A stretch of DNA of 64,000 nt from positions 1 to 64,000 of the forward strand of contig CAZXOC010000005.1 of the NCBI GenBank assembly GCA_964642165.1, read 5' to 3'. Below the pieces are notes generated by a model, which had not been told where the DNA came from, made no database searches, and worked only from the letters and a program-made list of their open reading frames with translations. The number at the start of each line of letters is the position of its first letter. The stretch's first letter is position 1. Of this stretch, positions 51,394-60,963 are shown piece after piece. The translations under genes and the position numbers were made by a program. Origin of the DNA: CAYRVX01 sp964642165. GTDB taxonomy: Bacteria > Planctomycetota > Phycisphaerae > SM23-33.

Positions 51394-54300
51394 CTACGTC
51401 CGGCGCCGTAGAAGAACGCCCAGTCCCCCGAAGGCCAGCAGCACCAGCGTGGCGGGCTCGGGAATCGTCCCTCCTTCGAGCACGGACTCGCCTATGCGCC
51501 TCTTGAGGGTCACGTAGTCGAGGTGGGTAACCTCGCCGTCGAAGGTGAAGTCGCCGGCGAACCAGTCCGCGCCGGCCGAGCCGAAACCGTCTCTGAGCGC
51601 GAGGAAGTCGCTGCGGTCCACGCCGCCGTCGACATCGGCGTCGCCGTCGATCAACTCGTGGAGCGTGATTCGCACGGCGTGGTGGCCGTCGCCGAGGTCC
51701 GCGTCGCACTCGACGCTCGCCACGTACGCCTCGCCGATGTTCCCGCCCGTCGCGACGAACTCGCCGGTCAACTTGTCGGCGGCGTACGTGACGACGTCGT
51801 ACATGCCGCCGAACCTGCTGTTCGGATCGTCCGCCCGCGGCAGCCAGGTCAGCGACAGCATTCCCGCCAGGTCAACGTCGCCGGCGATGCGGAGGGCGTC
51901 GTATCGCGGGTGGTCGGCATCGCTGTTGTCGCTCTCGGCCAGCTCGATCTGCAGATTGGCGAGCGGCCCGAAGCTCACGTTCCCGCCGAAGTCGATCATC
52001 GCGGGGCTGAAGCCCGGCGCCACCTCCCCTTCGACGTACACGTGGCCGGCACCTGAGACGGGGCCTCCGGAATACGCGCCGAAGAACGTCGCCGAGGAAT
52101 CGGCGGAGACCTTGAAGAGGGCTCCCTGGTTGTGCACGTCGTCCCAGAAGGTCACGTCGGCCCGGCCGGAGACGATCACCCGCCCGCCCGTGTCGTTGAT
52201 CACGTCGCCGTAGACGTCCGTCGTGCCGCTGGACAGCCCGATGTCTCCCTGATTGGTCAGCCCGCCGCTGAGGAACGTGCCGCGGCCGACGATGTTCCCT
52301 GCAGCACCGTTGGTCAGCGTCTGCGCGAATTCGATCGCCCCGCCGTGGAGGCTGATCGTCCCCTGGTTCGTGCCGTTGGCGCCCGCCAGCTTCAGACGCT
52401 CGCCGATCTCGGCGCGGATCTCCCCGCCCGCGGCGTTCGTGACGGGCATGGAGATCGTCCCTCCACCGCGGATCAGGCCTGTGTTGGTGAGCGTGCCCGT
52501 GCCGAGGATCCTCGCCGCCCCGCTGTCGAGGACCAACTCGCCGGCGTTGGTGGCTTCGGCAACGTGGAGGGACGCGGTCCGGCCGACCAGCAGCAAGCCG
52601 GTCGCTTCGTTGGTCAAGGAGCCCGCAGCCACGTGGCTGGCCGAGCCGTCCAGGACGACCGTGCCGGCGTTGACCAGCGTGGCGGCGGCGAGCGAGCCGT
52701 CCTCCACGGTCAGGCTGCCGCCGGGGTTGACGGTGACGGGCCCGGCGATGCTGCTGATGCCGCCGGTCAGCGCGACGGCGCCCGAGTTGGTCAGGCTCCC
52801 GCTCAGGAACTCCCCGCTGCCGACCGTCAGTCGCGACATGGCGTTGACCGTCGTCTGTCCGTCCGCCGCCAGGAGCAGCAGCCCCTCATCGCCCATCGCG
52901 ACCTGCGCTCCGGGCGGGGCGCCGTCGCCGATCGTCAGGTCCTCTTCCACCCACACGGCCCCCTCGTCGAGGTACACGGCGCCGAGGACGATCAGGGCCT
53001 CGGTTTCCAGGAACCCGTCGTCGAGGATCACGGCTCCGAGGCGTTCGACGGTCACCGTCCCTTCCACCGTCAGATCGTGGTCATACATGTCCAGGACTTC
53101 GTCCTCGAACAGCCCGTCCTCACAAACGGTCACGTCGCCGATGAGGCTCAGATCGCCGCGGCGGAAGTCGATAGTCCCGCCGTTGACGGTCAATTCCTTC
53201 AAGTCGACCTCGCCGCCGTCGATGATGATCCGCCCCGTCTCGTTCAGCACCGTGCCGGCGCCCGCCGTGAATCCGCCGCCCCACTCTCGCACCTCGAGCA
53301 CGCCTTGGCTGCCGCCCCAGCCCTCGGCGCCCACCGTCAGCACCGAATCGCCGGTCTGCTCGACCCAAGCCCCCTCCACGTGGAATCTGGCGTACTGGTT
53401 GGGGAGGCCGGCGGCCCCCACGTGGATGTCCCCGCCGACCTCCAGCGAGGAGCCGGACCGGACCCGGATGTCGGCCTGGTCGCCCGACTCGTCGGATGAG
53501 GCCGCGTGGATCGCCCCGCCGACCGTCGCCCGGGCCCCGTCGGAGATGCACAGCCCGCCCCAGGCGCCACCCGCCCCAACCGTCACGTCGTCGCCGACCG
53601 TCAGCATCGAGCCGAAGCCGGAGATCGTCAGGTTGCAGTCCGCCTGGGTACCGATATTGAGCTGGGTCCCCGCGGACAGGGACCCGGCGCTGCCTACGTC
53701 TATGTGGCCCATGGCGTCCAACGCCCCGGACGTGCTGAGCGCGCCCTGGTCAGAGATCTCTAACTCGTGAAACGACCCCCCAAGCGTCGTCGAGCCGCCG
53801 TTTGTGGTCTCCAGTATCGAGCCCGGACCGTCGATCGAGATGACCATGTAGTGGAGAGAGGCGCAGTCGCCTTGAAGCGTGACGCGGCCGCCGTTCTGGA
53901 CGAACAGGTCCCCCCCGTCCTCGAAACAGGTCCCGGTGGGGGATCGGGTGAGCACGCCGCCGTCGACCATGATGGCACCATGTCCGCCCAGGGAACCGTT
54001 GTTGTCGATGTTGAGGGCGCCGCTCAGTTGGAGAAAGCCCACGTTATCCCAGATCGCGCCATTTGTGATGTTGAGCGTACCCGAGACATCGCTTCCGGCG
54101 GTCTCCACGACAAAGGGTCCGCCATTGCCGTCCACCGTCAGCGTCCCGTCAACGCCACCCTCGGATCCCGCGCCCTCCCGATACGCGTGGTAGGACCCGC
54201 CCCCCAGGTTCTTGAACGTGACATCGCCCTGCATCACACGGAATCGCTCGCTTTCCCCGGGAGAGGCAAAGGAGACGGTGTACGTGGCGGCCACGTCGAA

Positions 54301-54507
54301 CACCGCCGTGTCGTAGAAGCCGGGGGGCGTGCCGTCGGTCCACATGGCGCCGTCGTTGAAGTTGCCGTTCGAGGGACCCATCCAGTTGTCGTCGGCGCCC
54401 CGTGTCCACGTCGCCTGGAAGAACAGCAACACCCCAACGACGAGCTGACAGCGAATCGTGGTGGGGAACCTGGGCCCTTGCCTCTTGGAGTCCGTCCTGC
54501 CGTCCAT
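51394..54507 (-). CDS. Exported beta-helix/autotransporter-repeat protein with dockerin-like segment and PEP-CTERM signal
   Basis: The ATG complementary to 54505-54507 follows GAGAGG; the product has 1037 residues with a signal peptide (IRCQLVVGVLLFFQATWTRG). The body is built of 'G-x-L-T-N-x-G' type beta-helix repeats (GNLTN-like TGTLTNTGLI, LVNAGTVVLDG, LTNSGAVALTGG, LTNQGDIGLSSG), as in autotransporter-associated repeats. Near residue 950-1005 a dockerin-like segment appears (DGDADVDGGVDRSDFLALRD, GDFTFDGEVTHLDYVTLKRR). The last 23 residues are a PEP-CTERM signal: IPEPATLVLLAFGGLGVLLR followed by RRT, so the protein should be handled by an exosortase and placed on the outer surface. It is a candidate adhesin or matrix protein. 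A promoter lies about 240 bp upstream. Confidence 0.88.
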   Translation of the reverse strand: MDGRTDSKRQGPRFPTTIRCQLVVGVLLFFQATWTRGADDNWMGPSNGNFNDGAMWTDGTPPGFYDTAVFDVAATYTVSFASPGESERFRVMQGDVTFKNLGGGSYHAYREGAGSEGGVDGTLTVDGNGGPFVVETAGSDVSGTLNITNGAIWDNVGFLQLSGALNIDNNGSLGGHGAIMVDGGVLTRSPTGTCFEDGGDLFVQNGGRVTLQGDCASLHYMVISIDGPGSILETTNGGSTTLGGSFHELEISDQGALSTSGALDAMGHIDVGSAGSLSAGTQLNIGTQADCNLTISGFGSMLTVGDDVTVGAGGAWGGLCISDGARATVGGAIHAASSDESGDQADIRVRSGSSLEVGGDIHVGAAGLPNQYARFHVEGAWVEQTGDSVLTVGAEGWGGSQGVLEVREWGGGFTAGAGTVLNETGRIIIDGGEVDLKELTVNGGTIDFRRGDLSLIGDVTVCEDGLFEDEVLDMYDHDLTVEGTVTVERLGAVILDDGFLETEALIVLGAVYLDEGAVWVEEDLTIGDGAPPGAQVAMGDEGLLLLAADGQTTVNAMSRLTVGSGEFLSGSLTNSGAVALTGGISSIAGPVTVNPGGSLTVEDGSLAAATLVNAGTVVLDGSASHVAAGSLTNEATGLLLVGRTASLHVAEATNAGELVLDSGAARILGTGTLTNTGLIRGGGTISMPVTNAAGGEIRAEIGERLKLAGANGTNQGTISLHGGAIEFAQTLTNGAAGNIVGRGTFLSGGLTNQGDIGLSSGTTDVYGDVINDTGGRVIVSGRADVTFWDDVHNQGALFKVSADSSATFFGAYSGGPVSGAGHVYVEGEVAPGFSPAMIDFGGNVSFGPLANLQIELAESDNSDADHPRYDALRIAGDVDLAGMLSLTWLPRADDPNSRFGGMYDVVTYAADKLTGEFVATGGNIGEAYVASVECDADLGDGHHAVRITLHELIDGDADVDGGVDRSDFLALRDGFGSAGADWFAGDFTFDGEVTHLDYVTLKRRIGESVLEGGTIPEPATLVLLAFGGLGVLLRRRT

Positions 54508-54755
54508 TGGGTTGCCTCTCTTCGTGTTTGTGGCGCGATCCCGGCGCCTCCGCACCAAGGCCCTCGCGGTCAGGCAAACGCAGGCGCCACGCGGCAAGCC
54601 GTCCCTGTCACGGGGCGGGGAGACTCGGCCCGCCGAGGGGGACTTGGATCCTCTCTTTCGCGGTGTCGCCGCCTGGACAGAAGCAAACGAATGGGCACTT
54701 GCCTTGCCCGTAACCGGCAAAGCCCACTCGCTCGCTCCCGGCAAAATGCACCATG

Positions 54756-54783
54756 ATTATACCACGAATTCCGAATCTGTCCA
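54756..54783 (-). promoter_or_regulatory. Strong-looking promoter for the PEP-CTERM gene, with long leader
   Basis: On the minus strand TGGACA (complement of 54778-54783) and TATAAT (complement of 54756-54761) are 16 bp apart, with TGG before the -10. Transcription would start near 54749, leaving about 240 nt of leader before the ATG at 54507. Just inside the leader a hairpin GCTTTGCC-GGTTACG-GGCAAGGC can form. No known riboswitch class is recognised. Confidence 0.6.
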
Positions 54784-55577
54784 GAGTTGGAACTATCCGT
54801 AGGCGCGCACACAACGGCGCATGGTCACGCCGCCGTCCACAAGATGCGGCAATATCTCCGTGGCCTTCCGAGGTGGGCATCTATGTGCGTCGCCGCCTGG
54901 GTCGGACGTCCCGAGGCCGCGCGCGGGGCGGGAGGGGGCGAGCGGCGAGCGGACAGCGGACAGCACGACGGCCGCCCATCCGTGCCTCCGCGAAATCCGT
55001 GGACAGTGACACGGGCCGCAGGCGTGATCGCCGGAAACGTGCAGGCCGGAATTGATGATATGCCAGTAGCTTACATAGATTGGGGCCTTCCGTAGCGCCG
55101 TGTTTGGGACCGTTCCGCCACCATCGATCAAGACGTGCGGCCGCTTCGGCGGAGAGAATTCCGGGGGCGGAATGGGAATTCCGGAGGGGGGGGCGTTTTG
55201 TACGGAAGTCGTGAAATAGTCCAGCAGTTATATATATTTAACTGCTGTTTCTAGGGGGAATAAAGCTTCTTATCCTATCATTTAGATGCGCGCGTGAACC
55301 GACACAAAGCGACACATCCTTGGCCTCGGCGCCGTCGAATTGGGCATAGAGGAATGCGGATTGCCGCCTCGGGCGCCGGCCTGGCGGCTGGGACGGGCAG
55401 GCACGAACGTGCGCCTCGGCCGCCGGGCGAGAAGGGCTTCGTTGGGGTCGAGGCCACACCTGGAGGCGGCAGCGGCGAGGCTTGACTTCCGTGTGCAGAA
55501 CGTGTCATAGCTTTGCCTATGGCCTCCCGCACGCCGTCCGCTTCATCGGTCAAACCGACAGCGGCAAGGAGAGAGCA
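54784..55577. other. Long intergenic region with an AT-rich palindrome
   Basis: About 790 bp without a supported gene. It contains a direct repeat of GAATTCCGG near 55157-55184, a 9-bp inverted repeat CAGCAGTTA...TAACTGCTG (55222-55247) around an AT-only core, and TTGACT at 55482 that could serve the next gene (a weak CATAGC lies 18 bp on). Small open frames have no ribosome-binding site or recognisable motif. Confidence 0.5.
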
Positions 55578-57851
55578 ATGACCAGGCGAGTCTCTGCATC
55601 GGGTTCGGCGCTTTGCTGGGCGATCGTCGCCGCGTGGCTGCTGCCCGTCCGGCCGGCGCGACTGCCGGCACAGCCGGTCGGCAGCGACGTCAGGAAGACC
55701 ACCTTCGACGGCAAGGACGCACTGGCCGGCTGGACGATCACGGGCGACGTGACCATCGACACGACGAGGGGCCGCGAGGGCAAGGGGGGCACGCTCAAGG
55801 TCGGCCCCGGGGGCAAGGCCGTGCTGAAGCTCCGCGACCGGGACGAGTCGGGCAAGATCGACGTGTGGGTCTACGACGACGGCACGGCGCCGGAGGACGT
55901 CAAGGCCCATCGAGTGGGCCCGCGGTGGGGCCTGGTGCAGCGCGACGGCAAGGTGCTGGCCGCCGGCATCCTCTACGCCAACTACCTCGGCGGCGGCGAG
56001 GGCTACACGGCCAGCGCTTGCGACGGCAAGAACTGGTTCAACCGGCTGTTCTGGCTGGGCATCCGCCGCGCGCCGGCCGGCTGGCGCAGGTGGACCTTCG
56101 ACTTCGATCCGGACGTGGGCCTCCAGGTCTTCCACAACGGCAAGGAGGTCACCGCCGTCGATTCCCGCAAGGTGGGCCTGAAGGGCTTCAGCGCGTTCGC
56201 CGTCTGGGGCGACGCCGGCAAGGGCAAGGGGCAGACGGTCTGGCTGGACGACGTGTCCATCGCCCTGGGCGGCCCGGTGAACGTCCCGCCGACGATTGAG
56301 GCCGACCCGTACGATGAGAAGGCCGTGGCCGCCGACAAGGCCACCAACCGCCCGGTCCCGGTCTACACCAAGGACAACGCGCCCGCGACACCCCGGCTCG
56401 AGGACCTGCCGCTGAAGGATAGCGTCTCGCAGTACGGCATCACCTGGACCTTCCAGAAGCCGGCCCGCGTGGGGCGGTTCGTCAACGGCGATTGGTACGT
56501 CGTCGGCCCCGCAGCCGTCAAGGCGATCGACCCGAAGCCCCTCTACGGCAAGGAGGTCCCCAGGCGCGAGCTGGACCGCATGGACAAGGAGCGCAAGGTC
56601 GACCAGCGCGTTCGCAACGGCTTCATGCTCAACCCGCCGGCCCGGATGAAGGTCGCCTACGACAGCGGCGTGCGGAACTGGTTCGACCCGTCACTGATCC
56701 AGAAGCCGCCCGTGGCGATGAAGCCCGGCGATTCGCTCGTCTCCACGATCAGCATGCCGAAGAACCTGGTGCTCCACGCCCAGTTGCGGAACAAGATCGA
56801 GCGCGGCGTGGACGACAGCAGCCCGATCCGCACGGCCGCGGTCCTGACCTGCGTGGGCGCGCCGCAGCCGGCGGATGCCTTCCGGCCGGCCTTCTGCGAC
56901 CGCAAGGCGAGGATCTACCTGGCCCGCAACCTCAAACGCGAACTCCTGCCCAACGCCGCGGCGAGCCGGAGCGTGCCGAAGAAGCTCGACCTGTTCATCC
57001 GCTTCACGCAGCGGCCCTGGGTGGGCACGTGCTTCTTCGGCTTCGAGGAGCCTGTGGAGAACATGCCGCAATACGGGATGGAGTACGGCCGCGTCTCCGG
57101 CGTCTGCGCGCTGCTGCTCTGCACCGATTTCAAGCCCGAGCAGAAGGAGCCGCTCCTCGCCAACTACGTCCAGATCGGCATCGACCTCGGCGGCATGGTC
57201 CGCGCAAGCCATCCCGGCTGGACGGGCTGGGGCGGGCACGGCAGTGGGCGCAAGCTGCCCATCGTCTTCGCCGGACTGCTTCTGGGCGACGAGCAACTGG
57301 CCCACGTGGGGGAATCCTCCCCCAAGGTGAGCTACGGCGAAGATGAGCAGACCGCCTACGGTGATTGCTGGACGGGCGCGAAGGTCGTCTTCGCGGGCCA
57401 CTCCGGGATCGACACGGCCGCCGGCGCCGGCCGGAGCCGCAACTCAGGCTGGGGGCCCTACGAGCACCTGCCCCCGTCACAGTGGAAGCGGGGCCACAAC
57501 ACCAGCGAGGCGTACCGCCGGACCTGCACGAGCGGCGGCTGGGTCGCCCAGGCCCTGGCCCTGAGGCTCCTGCACGCCGAGAAGGCATGGCACCACGACG
57601 CCTTCCTCGACTACGTGGATCGCTGGATGTACGAGGACGACACGGCATTCATCAGGACCATCAAGGAGGCGACCGGCAAGGACTACGACAAGGAGTGGTC
57701 GCGACACGGCTGGGCTTGGCAGGAGAAGGAGGCCTTCGTCAAGGAGATGTGGGCGAAGCACCGCGCCGGCGCGGGCATGGCGCCGACCGACGGCTGGAAG
57801 CGGAAGCACGACGACGGCTACTACCGCGCGGCCGTTGAGAAGATGAAGTGA
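55578..57851 (+). CDS. Exported protein of unknown function, possible alpha-toroid carbohydrate-active protein
   Basis: The ATG at 55578 has AAGGAGAG upstream; the protein has 757 residues and a signal peptide (ALCWAIVAAWLLPVRPARLPA). Residues about 35-235 look like an all-beta lectin-type domain (TTFDGKDALAGWTITGDVTI, WRRWTFDFDPDVGLQVFHNG), as in concanavalin-like folds. The rest contains helical segments with GWTGWGGHGSGRKLPIVFAG, LLGDEQLAHVG and HNTSEAYRRTCTSGGWVAQA, reminiscent of the alpha/alpha toroids of polysaccharide lyases and unsaturated glycosidases. I cannot name a family or catalytic residues. The neighbours (sugar isomerase-like protein, GH-A glycosidase) suggest glycan breakdown. 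Confidence 0.6.
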   Translation: MTRRVSASGSALCWAIVAAWLLPVRPARLPAQPVGSDVRKTTFDGKDALAGWTITGDVTIDTTRGREGKGGTLKVGPGGKAVLKLRDRDESGKIDVWVYDDGTAPEDVKAHRVGPRWGLVQRDGKVLAAGILYANYLGGGEGYTASACDGKNWFNRLFWLGIRRAPAGWRRWTFDFDPDVGLQVFHNGKEVTAVDSRKVGLKGFSAFAVWGDAGKGKGQTVWLDDVSIALGGPVNVPPTIEADPYDEKAVAADKATNRPVPVYTKDNAPATPRLEDLPLKDSVSQYGITWTFQKPARVGRFVNGDWYVVGPAAVKAIDPKPLYGKEVPRRELDRMDKERKVDQRVRNGFMLNPPARMKVAYDSGVRNWFDPSLIQKPPVAMKPGDSLVSTISMPKNLVLHAQLRNKIERGVDDSSPIRTAAVLTCVGAPQPADAFRPAFCDRKARIYLARNLKRELLPNAAASRSVPKKLDLFIRFTQRPWVGTCFFGFEEPVENMPQYGMEYGRVSGVCALLLCTDFKPEQKEPLLANYVQIGIDLGGMVRASHPGWTGWGGHGSGRKLPIVFAGLLLGDEQLAHVGESSPKVSYGEDEQTAYGDCWTGAKVVFAGHSGIDTAAGAGRSRNSGWGPYEHLPPSQWKRGHNTSEAYRRTCTSGGWVAQALALRLLHAEKAWHHDAFLDYVDRWMYEDDTAFIRTIKEATGKDYDKEWSRHGWAWQEKEAFVKEMWAKHRAGAGMAPTDGWKRKHDDGYYRAAVEKMK

Positions 57852-57876
57852 AAGGCGGGCGCGGCGGCAAGGGCCC

Positions 57877-58923
57877 TTACGCCAGGAGTTCCTTCATCAT
57901 GGCCAGGTAGCGGGCGCACGTGGCCTTCATGTCCTCGTCGGGATCGCCGTCCTGCTCGAGGCAGAGGAAGCCGTCGAACCGGACGGCCTTGAGGGCCTGG
58001 GCGATCGCGGCGAAGTCCATCACACCCCGGCCGACGTGGACGAACCGGCGCATGAGGCCGTCGATGTCCCGCATGTGGACGTTCATCAGGTGCTTGCCTG
58101 CCTTGTGGACGGCCACCGGCGGGTACTCGCGCTGCAGGGCGACCCACCCGACGTCGAGGTTCATGCCCAGGGCCGGGTCGCGGATTGCGTCCCATAGGCG
58201 GAGGAACGCGGTGGGATCGGGAGCCATGGTGTGCGTGTGGTTCTCGACGGTGAACTTCAGCCCGTGGGCCTTGGCGCGCTGGAGGCAGCCCTTGACCGAC
58301 TCGACGAACGTCTCCCACACCTTGTCCCAGTCGAATCCGGGGGCGATGTCGATGTGGAATGTCTGCCCCGGCGCGGCGTCGTCGACCTCGAAGTAGCGGG
58401 GCAGGTAGCCGGTCGGGCCGCTCAGCTCGCGCGCCCAGGGGGCCACGATGTCGATGATCGGCGACCCCAGCTTGCGGGCGATGCGGCAGCCGGCCTCGAA
58501 GCGGTCGAGGGCCCGTTGGCGCTCGTCGGCGCGGGTGCTGGTCAGCTCCTCGACGACGGGCTGGAAGACGGCGAACTGCGGCACCGCCAGGCCGTGCTTG
58601 TCCAGTTGCCTGCGCGTCGCCCCGATCGTCTCGTCGGTCCAAAACTCCTCGGCGTCGCGGCGGCCCTGGAGGATCAGCTCGATGCCCTCGAAGCCCAACT
58701 GGCCGATGGTGTCGATGGCTTCCTTCGGGCTGGTGCCGCCCGCAAGGCTATGGAAGTTCCAACTGACGCAGCCGACGCGCGGCCGTGCCCCACCGGGCCG
58801 ATCGCCGGGCGCCGGCTGCTCCGCCGCCTGCTCTCCGCCGATCGCCCCCGCCGCCGTGGCGAGGACCGTTCCGGCCGACAGCTTGACGGAATCCCGCCGC
58901 GTGCAATCATCGCTTTCGTGCAT
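57877..58923 (-). CDS. Tat-exported sugar phosphate isomerase/epimerase-like TIM-barrel protein
   Basis: This is a 348-residue protein with a Tat-like start (TRRDSVKLSAGTVLATAAG). The fold is that of the xylose isomerase-like/AP endonuclease 2 family: CVSWNFHSLA, IGQLGFEGIELIL, GLKFTVENHTHTMAPDP, GMNLDVGWVALQR, HLMNVHMRDID and FDGFLCLEQDGDPDE supply the usual metal-binding Glu, His and Asp positions at strand ends. Family members isomerise or epimerise sugars and inositols; exported forms are frequent in planctomycetes with unknown substrates. It converges on the gene ending at 57851 and stands 57 bp from the glycosidase gene downstream on the same strand. Confidence 0.82.
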   Translation of the reverse strand: MHESDDCTRRDSVKLSAGTVLATAAGAIGGEQAAEQPAPGDRPGGARPRVGCVSWNFHSLAGGTSPKEAIDTIGQLGFEGIELILQGRRDAEEFWTDETIGATRRQLDKHGLAVPQFAVFQPVVEELTSTRADERQRALDRFEAGCRIARKLGSPIIDIVAPWARELSGPTGYLPRYFEVDDAAPGQTFHIDIAPGFDWDKVWETFVESVKGCLQRAKAHGLKFTVENHTHTMAPDPTAFLRLWDAIRDPALGMNLDVGWVALQREYPPVAVHKAGKHLMNVHMRDIDGLMRRFVHVGRGVMDFAAIAQALKAVRFDGFLCLEQDGDPDEDMKATCARYLAMMKELLA

Positions 58924-58980
58924 CGAACCGTCTCCTCGTCCGGGTATCCTACGGACGTCCGGGCAGGTTGTCCTGGCTGT

Positions 58981-60774
58981 TCACTGCTTGGGCCCGACTC
59001 GCTTGACAGTGACCTTCCTCACCCAGATGTCGCCCGGGGAGCCCACCACGGCGATGCGGAAGTTCCAACCCCAGTTGTTGGCGAAGTTCGCGTCCTTGAC
59101 TCGGAACGTGTGCTCGTGCCACCCGGGCCGGGCCGGCACGGTCCACCATTCGCCGGTCTGGCGATAGCCCTTGGCGGACTCGTAGGTCAGGTTGCAGCCG
59201 CCCGCCTTGGCCGGGTCCACGCGCCGCGCGACGACGGTGATCTCGACCTCGTTGTCGCCGACCGACACATAGCTGTCGTCCACGTCAAAGTACACGTAGA
59301 GGGACTTCCCGGCCATGTCTGTTCGACGTACGTGGGCTCCGTCCACAAGCCCCACGACCGTCTTGCCGTCGGCCTTCTCGAGTTGGGTCAGGCCGCTCTC
59401 CACGTTGGCGGCGCCCATGCGGCAGGACACCGACCTGGCCGCGCTGTAATCCCTCAGCCAGGGCAGTGGCCGGTCATGATTGGCGCGCGCCTCGGCGACT
59501 TGCTTTTTCGTCAGATCGGTGATGAAGACGGGCGCCCTGGACAGCGCGATGCCCTGCTCCGCCTTCACCTCGACGGCCTTTGCCGCCAGGTCGGTCACCG
59601 TCACGGGCGCGGGGAATCGCAGCGTGTCGCCCTCGTCCCCGGCAGCCCAGGTCACCAGGACCGCCCCGGCGCCGCCTCGGAAGACGAAGCCGTAGCTCCT
59701 CCCCGTGGGGTTCAGCCAGCCCAGGTATCGCGGCCGCGGGCCGAGCAGGCCGGTCAGCGTCCGCAGCGCCCGGAACGATGGGCGCTTCGTCCAGTTGCTT
59801 CGGACGATGCCGAAATCGCCATCAGGCCCGTAGGCCGGCCCGCGGCCCTCGAACCAGAAGACGCGATCGATGCCCTGCGCCAGGCACAGCGTGTAGGCCT
59901 TCGCGATCGCCTCCGCCTGCCTTCTCTCGGCTTCGGGCTTGGTCGTCGAGGCGACGCCGATCTCACTGACCCACAGGTCGATGTCCTGGCCCTGGTTGGC
60001 CTTCGCCAGCATCTTGCGCAGGTTGGTGGCCATTCGCAGGAACACGGGCTCCCGCCCGTCCATCACCGCTCCCATCAGCGAGTAGGGGTGCACGTTCACG
60101 AAGTCGAAGTGGCCGCCGGCGCCCTGGGCGATCACCTGCTGGAGGAAGCTGATGTCCACGTCGGCACAGCCGATGCCGATCTTGCACTGCGGGTCCACCT
60201 CCTTGGCGACCTTGCGGGCGTGGCGGACCATCTGGACGTAGTCCTTGACCGTGGCGTTGCGGGCGAATGCCGAGGAGTTGAACTCGTTGTACACCTCCCA
60301 GTACTTCACGTCCTTGTGGTACCGCGTGACCACGCCCTTAACGTACTCTCGCCAGGTCCGCATGTCCTTGATAGGGAACGTCCGCGTGCGCTTGCCGTGG
60401 TCCGTCTCCCCCGGCGCGGCGGAAGACGCCCACGGCGTCAGGTACATGAAGACACCGGCGATCTGGATCCGGTTCTTCCGGGCACTGTCGATGAGCCCGT
60501 CGGCAGCCGAGAAGTCCCACTTGCCCTGTTCCGGCTGGAAGCTGGCCCACTCGGGAAACGAGCGCACCATGGTGACTCCCGCCTCACGGAGCAGGGGGAA
60601 CAGCCGGGCGTGGTCGCCGAAGGACTCGCCGCTCGAGGCGATGCCGAACGAGCCGGGCCCGCTGACAGCGGGCTTCCCGCCCTCCTCGGCGCGCGATGAT
60701 CGGCAGACGACAAGCCCCGCGGCGAGCACGATCGGAAGGAATGCGGCAAAGCAACGCATGGCTTTTGTCCTCAT
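58981..60774 (-). CDS. Exported GH-A clan glycosidase (GH39/GH5-like) with C-terminal beta domain
   Basis: The ATG complementary to 60772-60774 has AGGA upstream; the product has 597 residues and a signal peptide (AMRCFAAFLPIVLAAGLVVC). The barrel shows MVRSFPEWASFQPEQGKWDF, KYWEVYNEFN with acid/base E164, FDFVNVHPYS and DLWVSEIGVAST with nucleophile E271. It resembles the GH-A portions of other proteins in this window. The C-terminal about 170 residues (YVYFDVDDSYVSVGDNEVEI, WWTVPARPGWHEHTFRV) look like a carbohydrate-binding jelly-roll. The substrate is unknown. The upstream gap of 190 bp is shared with the divergent kelch gene. Confidence 0.8.
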   Translation of the reverse strand: MRTKAMRCFAAFLPIVLAAGLVVCRSSRAEEGGKPAVSGPGSFGIASSGESFGDHARLFPLLREAGVTMVRSFPEWASFQPEQGKWDFSAADGLIDSARKNRIQIAGVFMYLTPWASSAAPGETDHGKRTRTFPIKDMRTWREYVKGVVTRYHKDVKYWEVYNEFNSSAFARNATVKDYVQMVRHARKVAKEVDPQCKIGIGCADVDISFLQQVIAQGAGGHFDFVNVHPYSLMGAVMDGREPVFLRMATNLRKMLAKANQGQDIDLWVSEIGVASTTKPEAERRQAEAIAKAYTLCLAQGIDRVFWFEGRGPAYGPDGDFGIVRSNWTKRPSFRALRTLTGLLGPRPRYLGWLNPTGRSYGFVFRGGAGAVLVTWAAGDEGDTLRFPAPVTVTDLAAKAVEVKAEQGIALSRAPVFITDLTKKQVAEARANHDRPLPWLRDYSAARSVSCRMGAANVESGLTQLEKADGKTVVGLVDGAHVRRTDMAGKSLYVYFDVDDSYVSVGDNEVEITVVARRVDPAKAGGCNLTYESAKGYRQTGEWWTVPARPGWHEHTFRVKDANFANNWGWNFRIAVVGSPGDIWVRKVTVKRVGPKQ

Positions 60775-60963
60775 TGTGTCCTGTTCCCTGACGCCGAAGC
60801 AGGGACAATGCCATCTTGACGCGAGGGTCGGCCCTCCGCAATGGCCTGTCTGATGCCGGGCCGAAGGCCGTCGACACGCGGAATCATCACGGGACATGTT
60901 GCTGCCGGCAGGCGGGAGCGGTACAAGACCGGAGGTCCCTTCTCACCACCGCGGAGGCGCGCC

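Noticed and set aside
55222..55247. dif-like XerCD site
   Set aside because: The arms do not match the known XerC/XerD arm pattern beyond being AT-rich.
58231..60699. 822-residue plus-strand frame across the isomerase and glycosidase genes
   Set aside because: It spans two clear minus-strand genes and the gap between them; composition is typical of GC-rich antisense.
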